Part shown: positions 13,401-22,678 of the stretch, in pieces | Position numbering within the stretch: the first letter of the stretch is position 1 | Layout: every line of letters starts with the position of its first letter | Source of the DNA: Conidiobolus incongruus B7586 | Lineage: Eukaryota > Entomophthoromycota > Entomophthoromycetes > Entomophthorales > Conidiobolaceae | Length of the DNA: 35,784 bases | Assembly: GCA_000697335.1 (NCBI GenBank) | Contig: JNEM01014615.1 | Span: 1 to 35,784, forward strand | Direction: 5' to 3' | Notes under the pieces: model-generated | The model's input: the letters and a program-made list of their open reading frames with translations, nothing else | What the model was told of the DNA's origin: nothing | Database searches by the model: none | Made by a program: the position numbers and the translations under genes

Positions 13401-14741
13401 ATGAATAAATATCAAATAAGCAAGCTTTTACAACGTCATTACACCACAACGATACAACTTCCAGCATTGCTCAAACCTAACGAATTTAAAAATTTGGTGC
13501 ACACCAATGTTCCTGGTAAGAAAATAGTCAGGGATTTTTTATATAATCCGACAGCTATAGGTATCTATAATAATACATCATTATGATAAGATACTAATCC
13601 TACTGGAAATTTTTTTAGATTTTTTGGATAGGGAATTATGTCAAAAAGTTCCTTTGAAAGATAAAACAGTTATAGAATTATTTCCAGGTAATTATTTTTC
13701 ATTAATGATATTGAAATATATATTAAAAATTATTAGGATCTGGACTATTGACAAGATCTATACTAAAGCAACAACCTAGAGGCATTATACCAATCGATCC
13801 TATTGTGAAATTAAAGCCCGAATTTGAAGTATGCAACCAATAAAATAACCTCCTCCTAACTCTTAATTAAACCAATTTAGAAACTCCAAAACGTTACAGG
13901 AATACCTGTCGAATATGAAAATTTTGATATTTACGACGACTATAATTTGGAAAAGATGATGAATGATAAATTACCTCAGGACCTGAGGAGATTGGTGAGA
14001 TCGACTCATAGTTATGACAAAATTCATCCCGAACTAGTTATGTTTGGAACTACTACGGATGAATGGAAATCATCTCAATTAATCAATCATCTTATCGAAT
14101 CATGCTACAACAGAGAGGGTTGGTTCAAGTATGGTAGAATTCCAATTTATTTGTTAATGCATCAGAATGCCATTCAAAAACTCGCTAAGGGTCAGAAAGT
14201 CCCATGGGCATTGAGTGCATTGTTTGATATTTATTTGGAGGGTTTGGAAGGTCCAAAGTTTGATATTGAACAAAGAAACTTCAACAGTGAGATGAGTTTA
14301 ATTCCGTCTGATGCGTGGTTGTTGAGTAAAGGACGTAAGAAGGTCGGTATTGTGAGTTTAGTTCCTTTGGAGAAGTGTAGGATTGAGGGTATTTTTAATC
14401 ATTTGACCATATAGTTGAACCAACCTAATTTACTAATTAAATTTAGCTCCTCTGCATATTTTCACTAATTTACTATTTCTGTTCAGTCTTAAAAAGAATA
14501 CAAAATTAAAATCTATGATCAAGTAATTAACAATATATAATAATTAATCACTCTGCTAACTCAATTTAGAACTTTAGACCCAGGATCGGAAGGCGTCCTA
14601 CAATACATACCCGATATAGATCCTGACCTAAAGTGTAAGCAATTAACCTTTTCACAGTACGATGCGATAGCATCAGCGTATTTGAAATGGTATAGGATCC
14701 AATTCGGTCAAGATCCCAAAGTTCCTCAATACATAGTATAA
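13401..14741 (+). CDS. MTF1: Mitochondrial transcription factor B / Mtf1 (KsgA/Dim1-fold, probably non-catalytic)
   Basis: Six exons (13401-13560, 13619-13687, 13737-13828, 13881-14388, 14447-14522, 14570-14741) join in frame to give 358 residues, close to the 341 of yeast Mtf1. Introns are 58, 49, 52, 58 and 47 nt, with branch-like TACTAAT in the first and CTAAC in the last. The N-terminus is basic and Ser/Thr-containing like a mitochondrial presequence. Residues about 71-85 carry the Rossmann S-adenosylmethionine motif I (VIELFPGSGLLTRSI). The family block VGIVSLVPL follows, then a C-terminal segment reading TLDPGSEGVL. At the place where rRNA dimethyltransferases have NLPY/NLPF, this protein reads FGTTTDEW, so I infer it acts as the initiation factor for mitochondrial RNA polymerase rather than as a methylase. 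It is convergent with ATP12, another mitochondrial gene. A divergent TFB1-type methylase is the alternative. Confidence 0.85.
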
Positions 14742-14984
14742 CAATTTTAATTATTATTTATTATTAAACAAAAATATTTTTAATAATAAATCATTTTGAT
14801 TTTTAAATTAAAAGGATTTCACTAGTTAATGAAATGGTTCATTGTATTGAATAATAAAACTTGAAGCTGTTAATTGGCTAAAAAAGTTAAAATTATTGAA
14901 TTTAGGTTGTATAATAATCTATGTAATAATGTTTTAATAAAAAGAAGTGGAAAATATGGTTTAACAATGAAAGAACTGCAGTAG

Positions 14985-15056
14985 AGCTCTGCCTGAGAAT
15001 CGAACTCAGATCGCAGGATTCAAAGTCCTGAGTGCTAACCATTACACCAGCGGAGC
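14985..15056 (-). tRNA. tRNA-Gln (anticodon TTG)
   Basis: A 72-nt cloverleaf without intron. D stem GTG/CAC, anticodon stem CAGGA/TCCTG around loop CTTTGAA (anticodon TTG), T stem CTGAG/CTCAG around loop TTCGAAT, and discriminator T, as in other eukaryotic tRNA-Gln. The acceptor stem GCTCCGC/GCAGAGC has one C-A mismatch at pair 5-68. The first T4 tract on the coding strand comes about 31 nt beyond the 3' end (14951-14954). The gene lies between the convergent MTF1 and ATP12 genes. Confidence 0.95.
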
Positions 15057-15241
15057 TTGCTGGTTCATCACTTAACCAGATTAATAAATTAATATATTTC
15101 ATAAATCGAATTTTTCAAATTTTTCAAATTTTTCCATTTTCTATAATACTTTTATCAACTAAAATCTAGTAAACAAATTACAATTTACTTAATATTATAT
15201 TTGAATTAAATATATTTATTTAGAATAAATGATTTTATGTT

Positions 15242-16255
15242 CTATTCAATAACTACCATCTTCGCAGCCCCTAATTGTCTTAATAAATCTTGTTCTTGGA
15301 CATCGTGAGCTAAATACTCAAATTAATATTAATTCTACAGTAATATTAAATAAGGTTACCATCTTCTACTTCGCCCCAAAAGTCCTGCTGGTACTTCAAT
15401 TCGACTTGGGAAGCTTGAGCAATAGATTCCAAGGATTGATCACCGAGGATCACTTGGAGTCCAAGGATGTAGGATTTGGAAGCGATGACCGCTCTTTCAA
15501 AACCTAATCAAAATATTAAATACATAAATTAAGTTATTATAGAATATTAAGGATTACCAGCTAGTGTCAAAGCATCAAAATCCCTCATCAATTTCAAAAG
15601 AGGTTCAGCAATTTCCTTAGGTTGTTTACTACCGATAATAGATTCTGTGACTTTAAGTTCAACATTAAAGTTGTTCTTAACCCAATTGTGGACTGGAGTC
15701 CAGTGCAAATCCTGCAACTCATTTAGCTTCTGAGGGTATCCCTGTCTATAGCAGAGTGTATCGGTATGCAAATAACGTTCCAACTGACCATAGACAATAA
15801 ATCTCTGAGCTTCTTGACTAAGGTCATCCTGACTGCGAGCCACGAGGGAAGTCTAAAAACTGGTTAATCAATTTTGAATTATTAGAAAATATTAATGGAT
15901 TTACCAATGGCAGGGAATGAGGTTTAATAACTTTCTTTTGAGATTCCCATTCACCGGCAATAAGGTGGGCCAAAATGGGTTTATTCTTGGGGACTACCAA
16001 TTTGGTACCGATTGGAGTTTTGACGTTTCTACCATCCAAATTTATAGTGAAACCTTCGGGAGTCTCTTTGATGCCGACATTCTTCCAGAAGCGTTTGGGT
16101 TCACTCTTTTCTAAATTTGTATTAAATTAAAGAATTTGATGTGAAATTTGGCAATTACTCTGTTCTAAAGTAGTTAAATTAACTGAAAAATTTCTAATTT
16201 GATGAAACTTAAAATTTGACCTGGTAACATATTGAATAGTATTTTTTATCAACAT
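15242..16255 (-). CDS. ATP12: ATP12, mitochondrial F1-ATPase assembly chaperone
   Basis: Five exons read on the minus strand (16255-16159, 16110-15905, 15852-15558, 15503-15360, 15309-15242) join in frame to 269 residues; human ATPAF2 has 289 and yeast Atp12 has 325. Introns are 48, 52, 54 and 50 nt. The first 30 residues are basic with few acids and hydroxyl-rich, as expected of a matrix-targeting sequence. Family blocks are visible in order: KRFWKNVGI, LDGRNVKTP, AGEWESQ, KPHSLPLTSL, FERAVIASKSYILGL and FWGEVEDAHDVQEQDLL near the C-terminus. Known Atp12 proteins bind the F1 alpha subunit before assembly of the alpha3beta3 ring in the matrix. The stop is TAG, unlike the TAA of all other genes here. 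The start lies 409 bases from the first ATG of the divergent PUS10 locus. Confidence 0.93.
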
Positions 16256-16663
16256 TATTATTATTTAATAATATTTATATTTTTCAGTTGATTAAGAAAT
16301 TACTCTTTGTCATAAAAAGATATAGTTAGATGGAGGAATAAAAAATTATGGGATTGATGGCATTTTATTTGAAGTTAATTGATATATTCCTGGATAATCA
16401 TTTATTTATAATTGATCCTAGTTATACAGTTTATTTCATTATATATTGAAATTATATAAATATCAAAAAAAATTTATATGATATCAAGACATAGCCTCAT
16501 TTATTGAGTGTAATAATTTTATTCAGTTTAAATATTCCTTGGAATGAACAAATTAGTAATGATATATTTTTATTATATAAATTTATTTCAAATTTGATAT
16601 ATCATTTATTGATTAAATTTTATAAAAAATTTTCATTTTCAAATATTGAATGCATTTTGAAAT
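16256..16663. promoter_or_regulatory. Shared intergenic region between divergent ATP12 and PUS10 loci
   Basis: This 408-base spacer separates the ATP12 start codon from the first in-frame ATG of the PUS10 locus, so it probably contains both promoters. It is A+T-rich throughout. I see no convincing TATA, CCAAT or other named element, only the arrangement. The PUS10 start is uncertain, so the right edge is too. Confidence 0.4.
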
Positions 16664-18287
16664 TTGTCATTTAAATTTCATCAGTCCCATAAAACCAAAT
16701 CAATCCCAAAAAAAATTTATAAATCCATACAAGTATATGATAAAAACAACTTACCAAATTATAGAAATAATGACCAATTCCCTAACACAAGAGCTAGAAA
16801 ATCCATTTCAAAACTACATCAAACCCCTTCAATCCTCAAAGATTTGTTACAAAAATTTGTACAGTTTGATACGTGTGGTTATTGTTTATTACGTTGTTTG
16901 GGTATTCACACGCCATGCCATTATAACATCAACGTAACAGAACTGAACCAAGTATTCCAACAGCTTACATTGAATGAAACTATAGAATTTAAGAGTGATA
17001 AAAAATGTAGGTTTTGTATAGATATTTTGAACGATATGAATATTATTAAATACGTTAATAAATTGAATGAGAGGTTCATCGAAGAAGACTATGACACTAA
17101 AGAAATTGAAATTGGGTTACAGTTTTCGTTAACCCTAATTATGAGAGATCATCTATTAAAATTGTGGTTTGAATCATTACTAGCTGTTAAAGATCTTAAA
17201 GTCGTCGAATTAAAAGCTCTATTACGTCAAAAAATTATTACAAAGTTGGGAGATTTCAACACTGTAAAATATTTATAAGGAACTCCCTTGGATGTCAATA
17301 TTACTTTAGATCATAGTGAGAGTTCGGAAGATTATTTGAAATTGCTACAATTTAATCATAATCAAAATAACATTCAGAAGCGTAGTAAGAAGAATAAACA
17401 GATGCCCAAATTTAAGTGGAATAGGAATAAACTGATGGAGTTGTTGAATAATATGAATTTGAATCAGTTAACTGAAGTGCAAGCCTTCCCTCCAAAGTCG
17501 GATTGGATCCAAAATCCCGAGGTGGCTGAGATTATGTTCGCTCGTAAGCCTATCTTCTTGGCTGGAAGGTATTTGAAATTAGATCGATTTACCAGCCAAA
17601 CACCTTTCTTCGTCGGATCTAAGAAGTTGGCAGCTCACAGTGTCAGTGACAGCTTCGGGGTATACCATGGTAACTGCAGGACGTGAAGATATGGATGTAA
17701 GGATGCTTGGCACAGGTCGTCCCTTCTACCTCGAAATCAAAAACCCCAAAATCACCAATTTCTCAAAAGTCGACTTTTCCCAACTGCAAACCGTAATTAA
17801 TAAAGTGCACGATCCCGTAAAAATTCGCGACTTGTGTCCAATCAGACAAGACGACATCAAAATCATCAAATTGGGCGAAGAATCCAAATCCAAATACTAT
17901 AGAGCATTGATTTGGGCTGCCACCAACACCAAAGATTTGGATTTGTAAAAGATTAACCAATCTCCCAGTTGTTTGGCTGAATTACAGCAAAGTACTCCCA
18001 TCAGAGTGTTTCATCGCCGTGCTGCTGGCAACCGTCTCAAAAAAATCTATGACGTTCGCGTGATCCCAATCCATGATCACTTACTACAAGCGGATATTCA
18101 TGCTCAGGCAGGTACCTACATCAAAGAATTGGTCCACGGAGACATGGGAAGGACTCAACCTAATTTCTCAAAAGCGTTGGGATGTGCTTGTGAGCTTTTA
18201 GAGTTGGATGTCATTCATGTAGATTTACAATGGCCACCTACAGAAGAGCATCAACCGAAAAAACTCAGGATACAAAATGAAAATTAA
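16664..18287 (+). pseudogene. PUS10: PUS10-type tRNA pseudouridine synthase, interrupted (probable pseudogene)
   Basis: Similarity to PUS10 runs through the whole interval. The N-terminal zinc site is present as CGYC and CRFC. The central segment reads PLDVNITLDHSESSEDYL, then FLAGRYLKLDRFTSQTPF. The catalytic block REDMDVRMLGTGRPF keeps the active-site Asp. The C-terminal blocks TPIRVFHRR, QAGTYIKELVHGDMGRT and LELDVIHVDLQWPP match closely. The frame is interrupted three times: in-frame TAA at 17276-17278; a change of frame near 17655-17665, where about a dozen family residues before the catalytic block are also missing; and in-frame TAA at 17946-17948. Similarity continues on both sides of each break. 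TAA is the true stop of most genes here, so codon reassignment is not supported. The first 60 residues have no family similarity and the true start is unknown. Alternatives are unusual introns, programmed recoding or sequencing error. PUS10 normally makes pseudouridine 54/55 in the tRNA T loop of archaea and many eukaryotes. Confidence 0.68.
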
Positions 18288-18588
18288 AAAAGCTCATTTT
18301 AATTAGAATTTAGTAATTAGATATTGAGATTTTGAACTTAATTAGTCAATGATAAAGGTACTATATCAATATTAGCAATTAATTAACCTAATATAATATT
18401 TATATTCATTATTTTTGATATTTATACTCAATATAAATTTGCATTTAAAAATAGTAATAAAAAATATTTTCGATTATTTTTTAATTTATTTACTAAAAAT
18501 GAATTATTTACTATTTAAAGTCATCAAATTTAAAATTGATTTGAAGAAAATAATAAAATATAACTTATATTAAAGAAAAGGATATTAG
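18288..18588. other. Short A+T-rich spacer
   Basis: A+T-rich spacer between the PUS10 locus and the tRNA-Val gene. Apart from the pol III stop tract at its right end I see nothing in it. Confidence 0.6.
18576..18579 (-). terminator. RNA polymerase III terminator of tRNA-Val
   Basis: On the coding strand a T4 tract starts ten bases past the 3' end of tRNA-Val, the usual position and form of a pol III stop. Confidence 0.7.
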
Positions 18589-18661
18589 TGTTTCCACTCG
18601 GGATTGAACCGAGGACCTTGTGCGTGTGAAGCACACGTGATAGCCACTACACCATAGAAAC
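18589..18661 (-). tRNA. tRNA-Val (anticodon CAC)
   Basis: A 73-nt intronless cloverleaf. Acceptor stem GTTTCTA/TGGAAAC (one T-G wobble), D stem GTG/CAC, anticodon stem TGTGC/GCACA around loop TTCACAC (anticodon CAC), variable loop AGGTC, T stem CTCGG/CCGAG around loop TTCAATC, discriminator A. A Glu reading (TTC) fails because it would break the five-pair anticodon stem and seven-base loop. The gene lies between the PUS10 locus and the membrane-protein gene. Confidence 0.95.
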
Positions 18662-18854
18662 CTGACTTGTCAAAATAATTTACTATAGATTTGATCAATC
18701 TTTAATTTATTTTTTTGCTTCATTTTTAACATATTTTATATATCTTTTTTATATTTTATTCATATTCCAATCTTTCAGATATTAATGATATTCTTTATTA
18801 TATATCTTAAAAAACGTTATATTTTATTACCATTAAATACTCATAATTATCCAA

Positions 18855-19976
18855 TTAATTTGACTTTTTATCCCCATTCATTTGGCCATTTTGACCAACT
18901 CCTCCCTCACTCTTTTGAACTAATTCCAACAATCTATCGTAGAACTGCTGAGTCTTCTCATTAATTCTACCTCTTGCTATAGTATCTTCCACTAATTGCT
19001 TATTACTGGGATCGTTAATAAATTCGATTAAAGGGTGCTTTAAATTGGGTTCTTTAGATAATTCATGCAATAAAGATTTATCAAGTTTTAAACTGAGGTC
19101 GTAGTAGTGATTCAATTTGGTCAACTCGTCCAACTCTAACAAATTGCGTTGGATCGTCCGCAAGAAGTATTGTGTGGCACCATAGCTGGGAGGAATGTCG
19201 ATGAATAGAACACAACCGTAGAGAGATAATAATACAAGGTGAGTGAGTTGATGAAAATCACAATAGAAAGATTTGAGGCTGTATCCCAAATACTTCAAGT
19301 ATTCACTATTTCTAAAATCGATGTAAATGATACTCTGTGCACTCACTAATCCAATTACTATCAAAATGGTCCAGAAGCGCCAACCCTCCTTTGGGAAGTG
19401 GACACTTACTAGCCCGACGATAACGAATGCAATGAGATACGGCAGCATTGCAGAAGGTAATAAATACAGAATATAATCGGTATCTTCACTACAAAATGAA
19501 CATTTGGAAACTGCATCGTGACCAAATTTAGAATATGCCATCCTACCCTCAATGCTTCTTAATTTGTGACTCAAAAAATGCAACTCTTGTAATTTATCAC
19601 TGGGTGACATATCTTTTACAATGGGTTTGTAAGCTTTATTCCACCAGTTCAAATAAACGTCATTATTGGGAATATATTGGGGAACTACAACTTCTTGAAA
19701 TACTTTACGTAATTCATAACTTCTCAAATCTGGTGACGATTTGGTAGCTTTAAAAATATCGTAAGGTCTATTCCACGTAAGTTCGTAGATTTCATAAGCC
19801 ATACCGGATATTAGCAAACCGAAAATCAAATAATCCCACTTGGATTTTTTCGGCTTAGGAGGCGTGAAACTATTACCATCGCTGGAGAATACTTTATAGT
19901 ATACGGTAATTGCTAAAGGCAGTGCTAAAGATGGTAGAATCTGTTTAACGAGTTCTGGGAATAGTTGTGCATACAT
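18855..19976 (-). CDS. Conserved fungal polytopic membrane protein of unknown function
   Basis: A single-exon frame of 373 residues ending in TAA, and the only substantial gene here without an intron. Hydrophobic segments lie at about 12-30, 48-66, 168-192, 201-219 and 243-260, so I expect four or five membrane helices. Between the second and third is a hydrophilic loop with a distinctive stretch, EGRMAYSKFGHDAVSKCSFC (residues 143-162), ending in CSFC (C159, C162). From memory, similar 'R-Y-x-x-F/Y-G-x-D' plus 'C-x-F-C' proteins occur in many fungi as uncharacterised membrane proteins; I cannot name one safely. Residues 265-350 are charged and probably helical, and the tail is Gly/Asn-rich. 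The membrane in which it resides is unknown. The ATG directly follows an AAT triplet run that may form part of the leader. Confidence 0.85.
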   Translation of the reverse strand: MYAQLFPELVKQILPSLALPLAITVYYKVFSSDGNSFTPPKPKKSKWDYLIFGLLISGMAYEIYELTWNRPYDIFKATKSSPDLRSYELRKVFQEVVVPQYIPNNDVYLNWWNKAYKPIVKDMSPSDKLQELHFLSHKLRSIEGRMAYSKFGHDAVSKCSFCSEDTDYILYLLPSAMLPYLIAFVIVGLVSVHFPKEGWRFWTILIVIGLVSAQSIIYIDFRNSEYLKYLGYSLKSFYCDFHQLTHLVLLSLYGCVLFIDIPPSYGATQYFLRTIQRNLLELDELTKLNHYYDLSLKLDKSLLHELSKEPNLKHPLIEFINDPSNKQLVEDTIARGRINEKTQQFYDRLLELVQKSEGGVGQNGQMNGDKKSN

Positions 19977-19997
19977 TATTATTATTATTATTATTAT
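19975..19997. repeat. (ATT)n microsatellite abutting a start codon
   Basis: Nearly eight copies of ATT on the plus strand (AAT on the coding strand). The repeat runs into the ATG of the membrane-protein gene, so the AT of the start codon is the end of the repeat. Its length may vary between strains and alter the leader. Confidence 0.9.
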
Positions 19998-20710
19998 GAC
20001 TATTATTTATTTTTTTTATTAATGAATAAACTTTAATAATTAAAAATTGAATAAATTTTATTATGGTACCAATTTCAAATTGAATCATAATGTTGGCCAA
20101 TTGAATTCATAGATTTCAAATTATTGTTGAGTGTTTAAATGATTAAAGCCAAATACTATCTAAAGTTATGTTATATCTATATAGCACATTTTGATTTTAT
20201 ATTATTTATTTTGAAAAAGGCTATTATCAAGTTTTGGTACATTTATATTCAATTATTTTTTCATATTTTACAAAATTTTATTTATCAAAAATTATAAAAT
20301 AAAATAATATAAAAAAATTAATTTAAAGTTTATTTAATAATAAAAATATAATCCATTTATAATATATTATTAAAAAAAATAATGATAATAATTATTTTAT
20401 ACAATAAAATAATAATGTAAATTACGAAAAAATGCATCGCTACTTGAGTAATTGAAAAGTACTCTTTCATATTGATGAACAGAGCTCAACTAACTGAAAA
20501 AAAATACTTCAATATCATTCCAAAACAACAATCTTGGTTACTAGTTATATTAACTATTAATAAAATTTAATATATTAAATTAAATTCTTTAAAATAACAT
20601 AATATAATTATCCTTGTAAACTTTTTTTTTCTTTTCTTTTTATTTTGAAGGAATTAAAATTAAGGATATTATATTGTTTTAAATTTTATAATTTGAACTT
20701 ATTAATCATT
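19998..20710. other. A+T-rich spacer
   Basis: This lies upstream of the membrane-protein gene and downstream of RAMP4, both on the minus strand. It must hold the promoter of the former and the 3' end of the latter. No specific element is recognisable. Confidence 0.6.
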
Positions 20711-21030
20711 TTAAAAGAATAATTGTAAAAATGACAATACACCTAAATCTTATTTAATAAAATTATAAACCCACTCTTACAATATGTATTACCTCCAAAT
20801 ACCAATATTCCCAAAATAAATAAATAGATAAATTGGTTGGGTTGGTTAGGTTTGTTAAGTTCTCTCTCTTCCTTTTCTTCCTTTAATTGAGTCGATGACT
20901 TGGTATGACCTCTCTTGTGAATATTTTTAGCGTATTCAGCATTCTTTTGTCTCATACGAGGTGTTGAAGGCTATTATTTATTCATTAAATTATAGTTGTT
21001 ATTATACTATATAATATTTTTGTTTACCAT
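20711..21030 (-). CDS. YSY6: RAMP4/SERP1/YSY6-type stress-associated ER membrane protein
   Basis: Three exons on the minus strand (21030-21028, 20970-20793, 20742-20711) give 70 residues, close to the 65-66 of yeast Ysy6 and human SERP1. Exon 1 holds only the ATG, followed at once by the GT of a 57-nt intron; exon 2 starts CCT and encodes PSTPRMRQKNAEYAKNIHKR, the family's N-terminal signature. A 50-nt second intron precedes ten final codons. One C-terminal hydrophobic helix (about residues 50-68, FIYLFILGILVFGG then VLSFLQLFF) makes it a tail-anchored protein. Known family members sit at the Sec61 translocon and protect nascent membrane proteins during ER stress. The first intron is inferred: without it the protein would start at the internal Met and lose the conserved STPR segment. 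Confidence 0.88.
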
Positions 21031-21561
21031 CTTTGATTATTGTTTGTATTAAATGTTTGTTGATTAAAAAGATAAAGTAGTATAATGGAGTTCACTTAGA
21101 TTTTATATCACAATTGGTATTCTTAAATGGATCATTAACCAATCATAAGTTGCCAAATTCAAAACAATTTGGCAATTATTTTAGACAAAATTAATTAAAA
21201 CAGATTATTTATTAAATTTCAAATATTAATTATATTTAATAAATGATAAAATCATATTAATATAAATTTAAATCTATCCAAATTTGAAGATTGTTGAAAT
21301 AGAATATTAGTTTTAATTGATTTAAAATTAATGAAACAGAAAAAAATAACCCGACTGCTACAGTTGAAGATCAAACTAAAAATAAGAATATATAAAAAAT
21401 ATTCATATTAAAACCAGTAAAAATGGTTGAAAATTTTATCTTTTTATTTTAAAATAAATTTTTGGTGCAATAGAAATAAAGATAATGAAGTTTTAAAAGT
21501 TGTAAAAAAAATACAGCTGTGGAAGTTAAAAATACAATAGAGAAGCATTAAATAAATGGAG
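21031..21561. promoter_or_regulatory. RAMP4 upstream region with CCAAT box and hairpin
   Basis: This spacer lies between the 3' end of the LRR gene and the RAMP4 start. AACCAATCA (about 21138-21146) is a CCAAT-type box roughly 110 bases upstream of the RAMP4 ATG. Directly beside it is a perfect 10-bp inverted repeat, TTGCCAAATT and AATTTGGCAA (21150-21159 and 21166-21175), with a six-base loop. A role in RAMP4 transcription is inference from position. The rest of the stretch is plain A+T-rich DNA. Confidence 0.4.
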
Positions 21562-22678
21562 TTAAATTTGAGTGGCATTAAAATCTTGATGATGCGCCTT
21601 AATATATTCATCCTTACAGGTGAAACTGCAGAACTGGTAAAGGAAAGGGTATGTCGGCGTACTTGTCGAAATTCTCGCGGGAACGATGGGAAATTGCTTC
21701 CATTTGAGAATATCAACAGCTGAGTTGAAGAATGTGTTGGGGCAATGAGAGCATCGATCCTTGTGTCGTTGCTTCAATAGTTTAAGAATTTCGGGCGGTA
21801 GCGGCATCGAATTGGTTATGGATCGGATGTCGAGTTGATTGAGTACGCGCAAGCAATGCTCTTCTAGACATAACTTTGGATTGAAGTGAATGTGTGTTAT
21901 TTCTCGTTTTAATGGATCGTCATCCATGGGCGGAGATGGGGGGAATGGATTCGGTATTGCATTAAATGTAACTAATTTTTTTAGATTGAATAAACTACAT
22001 GGAAGATATTCCTAAATGGTAATATTAATATCTAAGTATATATCGAATATTTTTTCAATTAATCAACATACCAACTTATTATTTCCAACTGACAATTCCC
22101 TTAAATTAACTAATTGGTCAATTGTCGAGGGTAAAAATGTAATAGCATTTCCAGCTAAAAAATACATGTTAAAAACCTTAGTAACCTGAACAATACCATT
22201 TTAGCTTACATAAGTTTAACGAGGTCAAATTTTTAACAACTAGTAACTCTTTAGGAAACATTTCAAGACGGTTAAGGCTTAGATTTAATTCTACATCGGT
22301 ACAAATGCCACTATCCGACTTAAACGTTACAAAGTATTGGAGTTCTGATACTTGTGGTAATAGTTCGTAAAGTTGTAAGCCACTAAAAAACAAAATTTAA
22401 AATTTTGTAGAACATAATAAAATAAAGAAATACCTCAAGTCTACTTCGGAATTTCCGTTATCAATAGCGAAACCAATTCTCTGGGTAATTAAAGCTTTCA
22501 GCTTGGAAGAGTTAACAGGGTGATGATGAACATTCTTCCTAGTTGGAATACTGTGAAAAATATTGAAGCAACTCCCTCTAAACACTTGTTAGGAGTTTGG
22601 AATAGCTTTAATCATTTAAGTTCCTTACAAATTAATTTGTTGCTGAGTTAATTCATGATTACTATGTCTCCTTCTCAT
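21562..22678 (-). CDS. Leucine-rich-repeat protein with C-terminal Cys-pair (putative zinc-binding) module
   Basis: Five exons on the minus strand (22678-22629, 22577-22434, 22382-22210, 22154-22072, 22011-21562) join in frame to 299 residues; introns are 51, 51, 55 and 60 nt. Every join restores an LRR consensus, for example LTSLNLSGNAITFLP and LVNLRELSVGNNKLEYLP. About four repeats span residues 62-175. A proline-rich linker (NPFPPSPP) leads to a C-terminal region with CSHC (C237, C240) and CSFTC (C278, C282), which I read as a possible zinc ribbon. The N-terminal 60 residues are basic and helical. Similar LRR proteins with a Cys-rich tail are, as I recall, found across fungi without known function. 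LRRs usually mediate protein binding, so a scaffold role is plausible but unproven. The start in a 16-codon first exon is inferred. Confidence 0.82.

Noticed and set aside
15917-16114. 65-codon plus-strand frame across ATP12 exon 2
   Set aside because: Antisense shadow; the minus strand carries clear ATP12 blocks.
16664-18287. Reassigned TAA codon as explanation for the PUS10 stops
   Set aside because: TAA ends seven other genes here at family-typical lengths, and reassignment would not explain the frame change.
21444-21716. 90-codon minus-strand frame overlapping the LRR gene end
   Set aside because: Out of frame with the LRR protein, which has consensus repeats and Cys pairs in its own frame.
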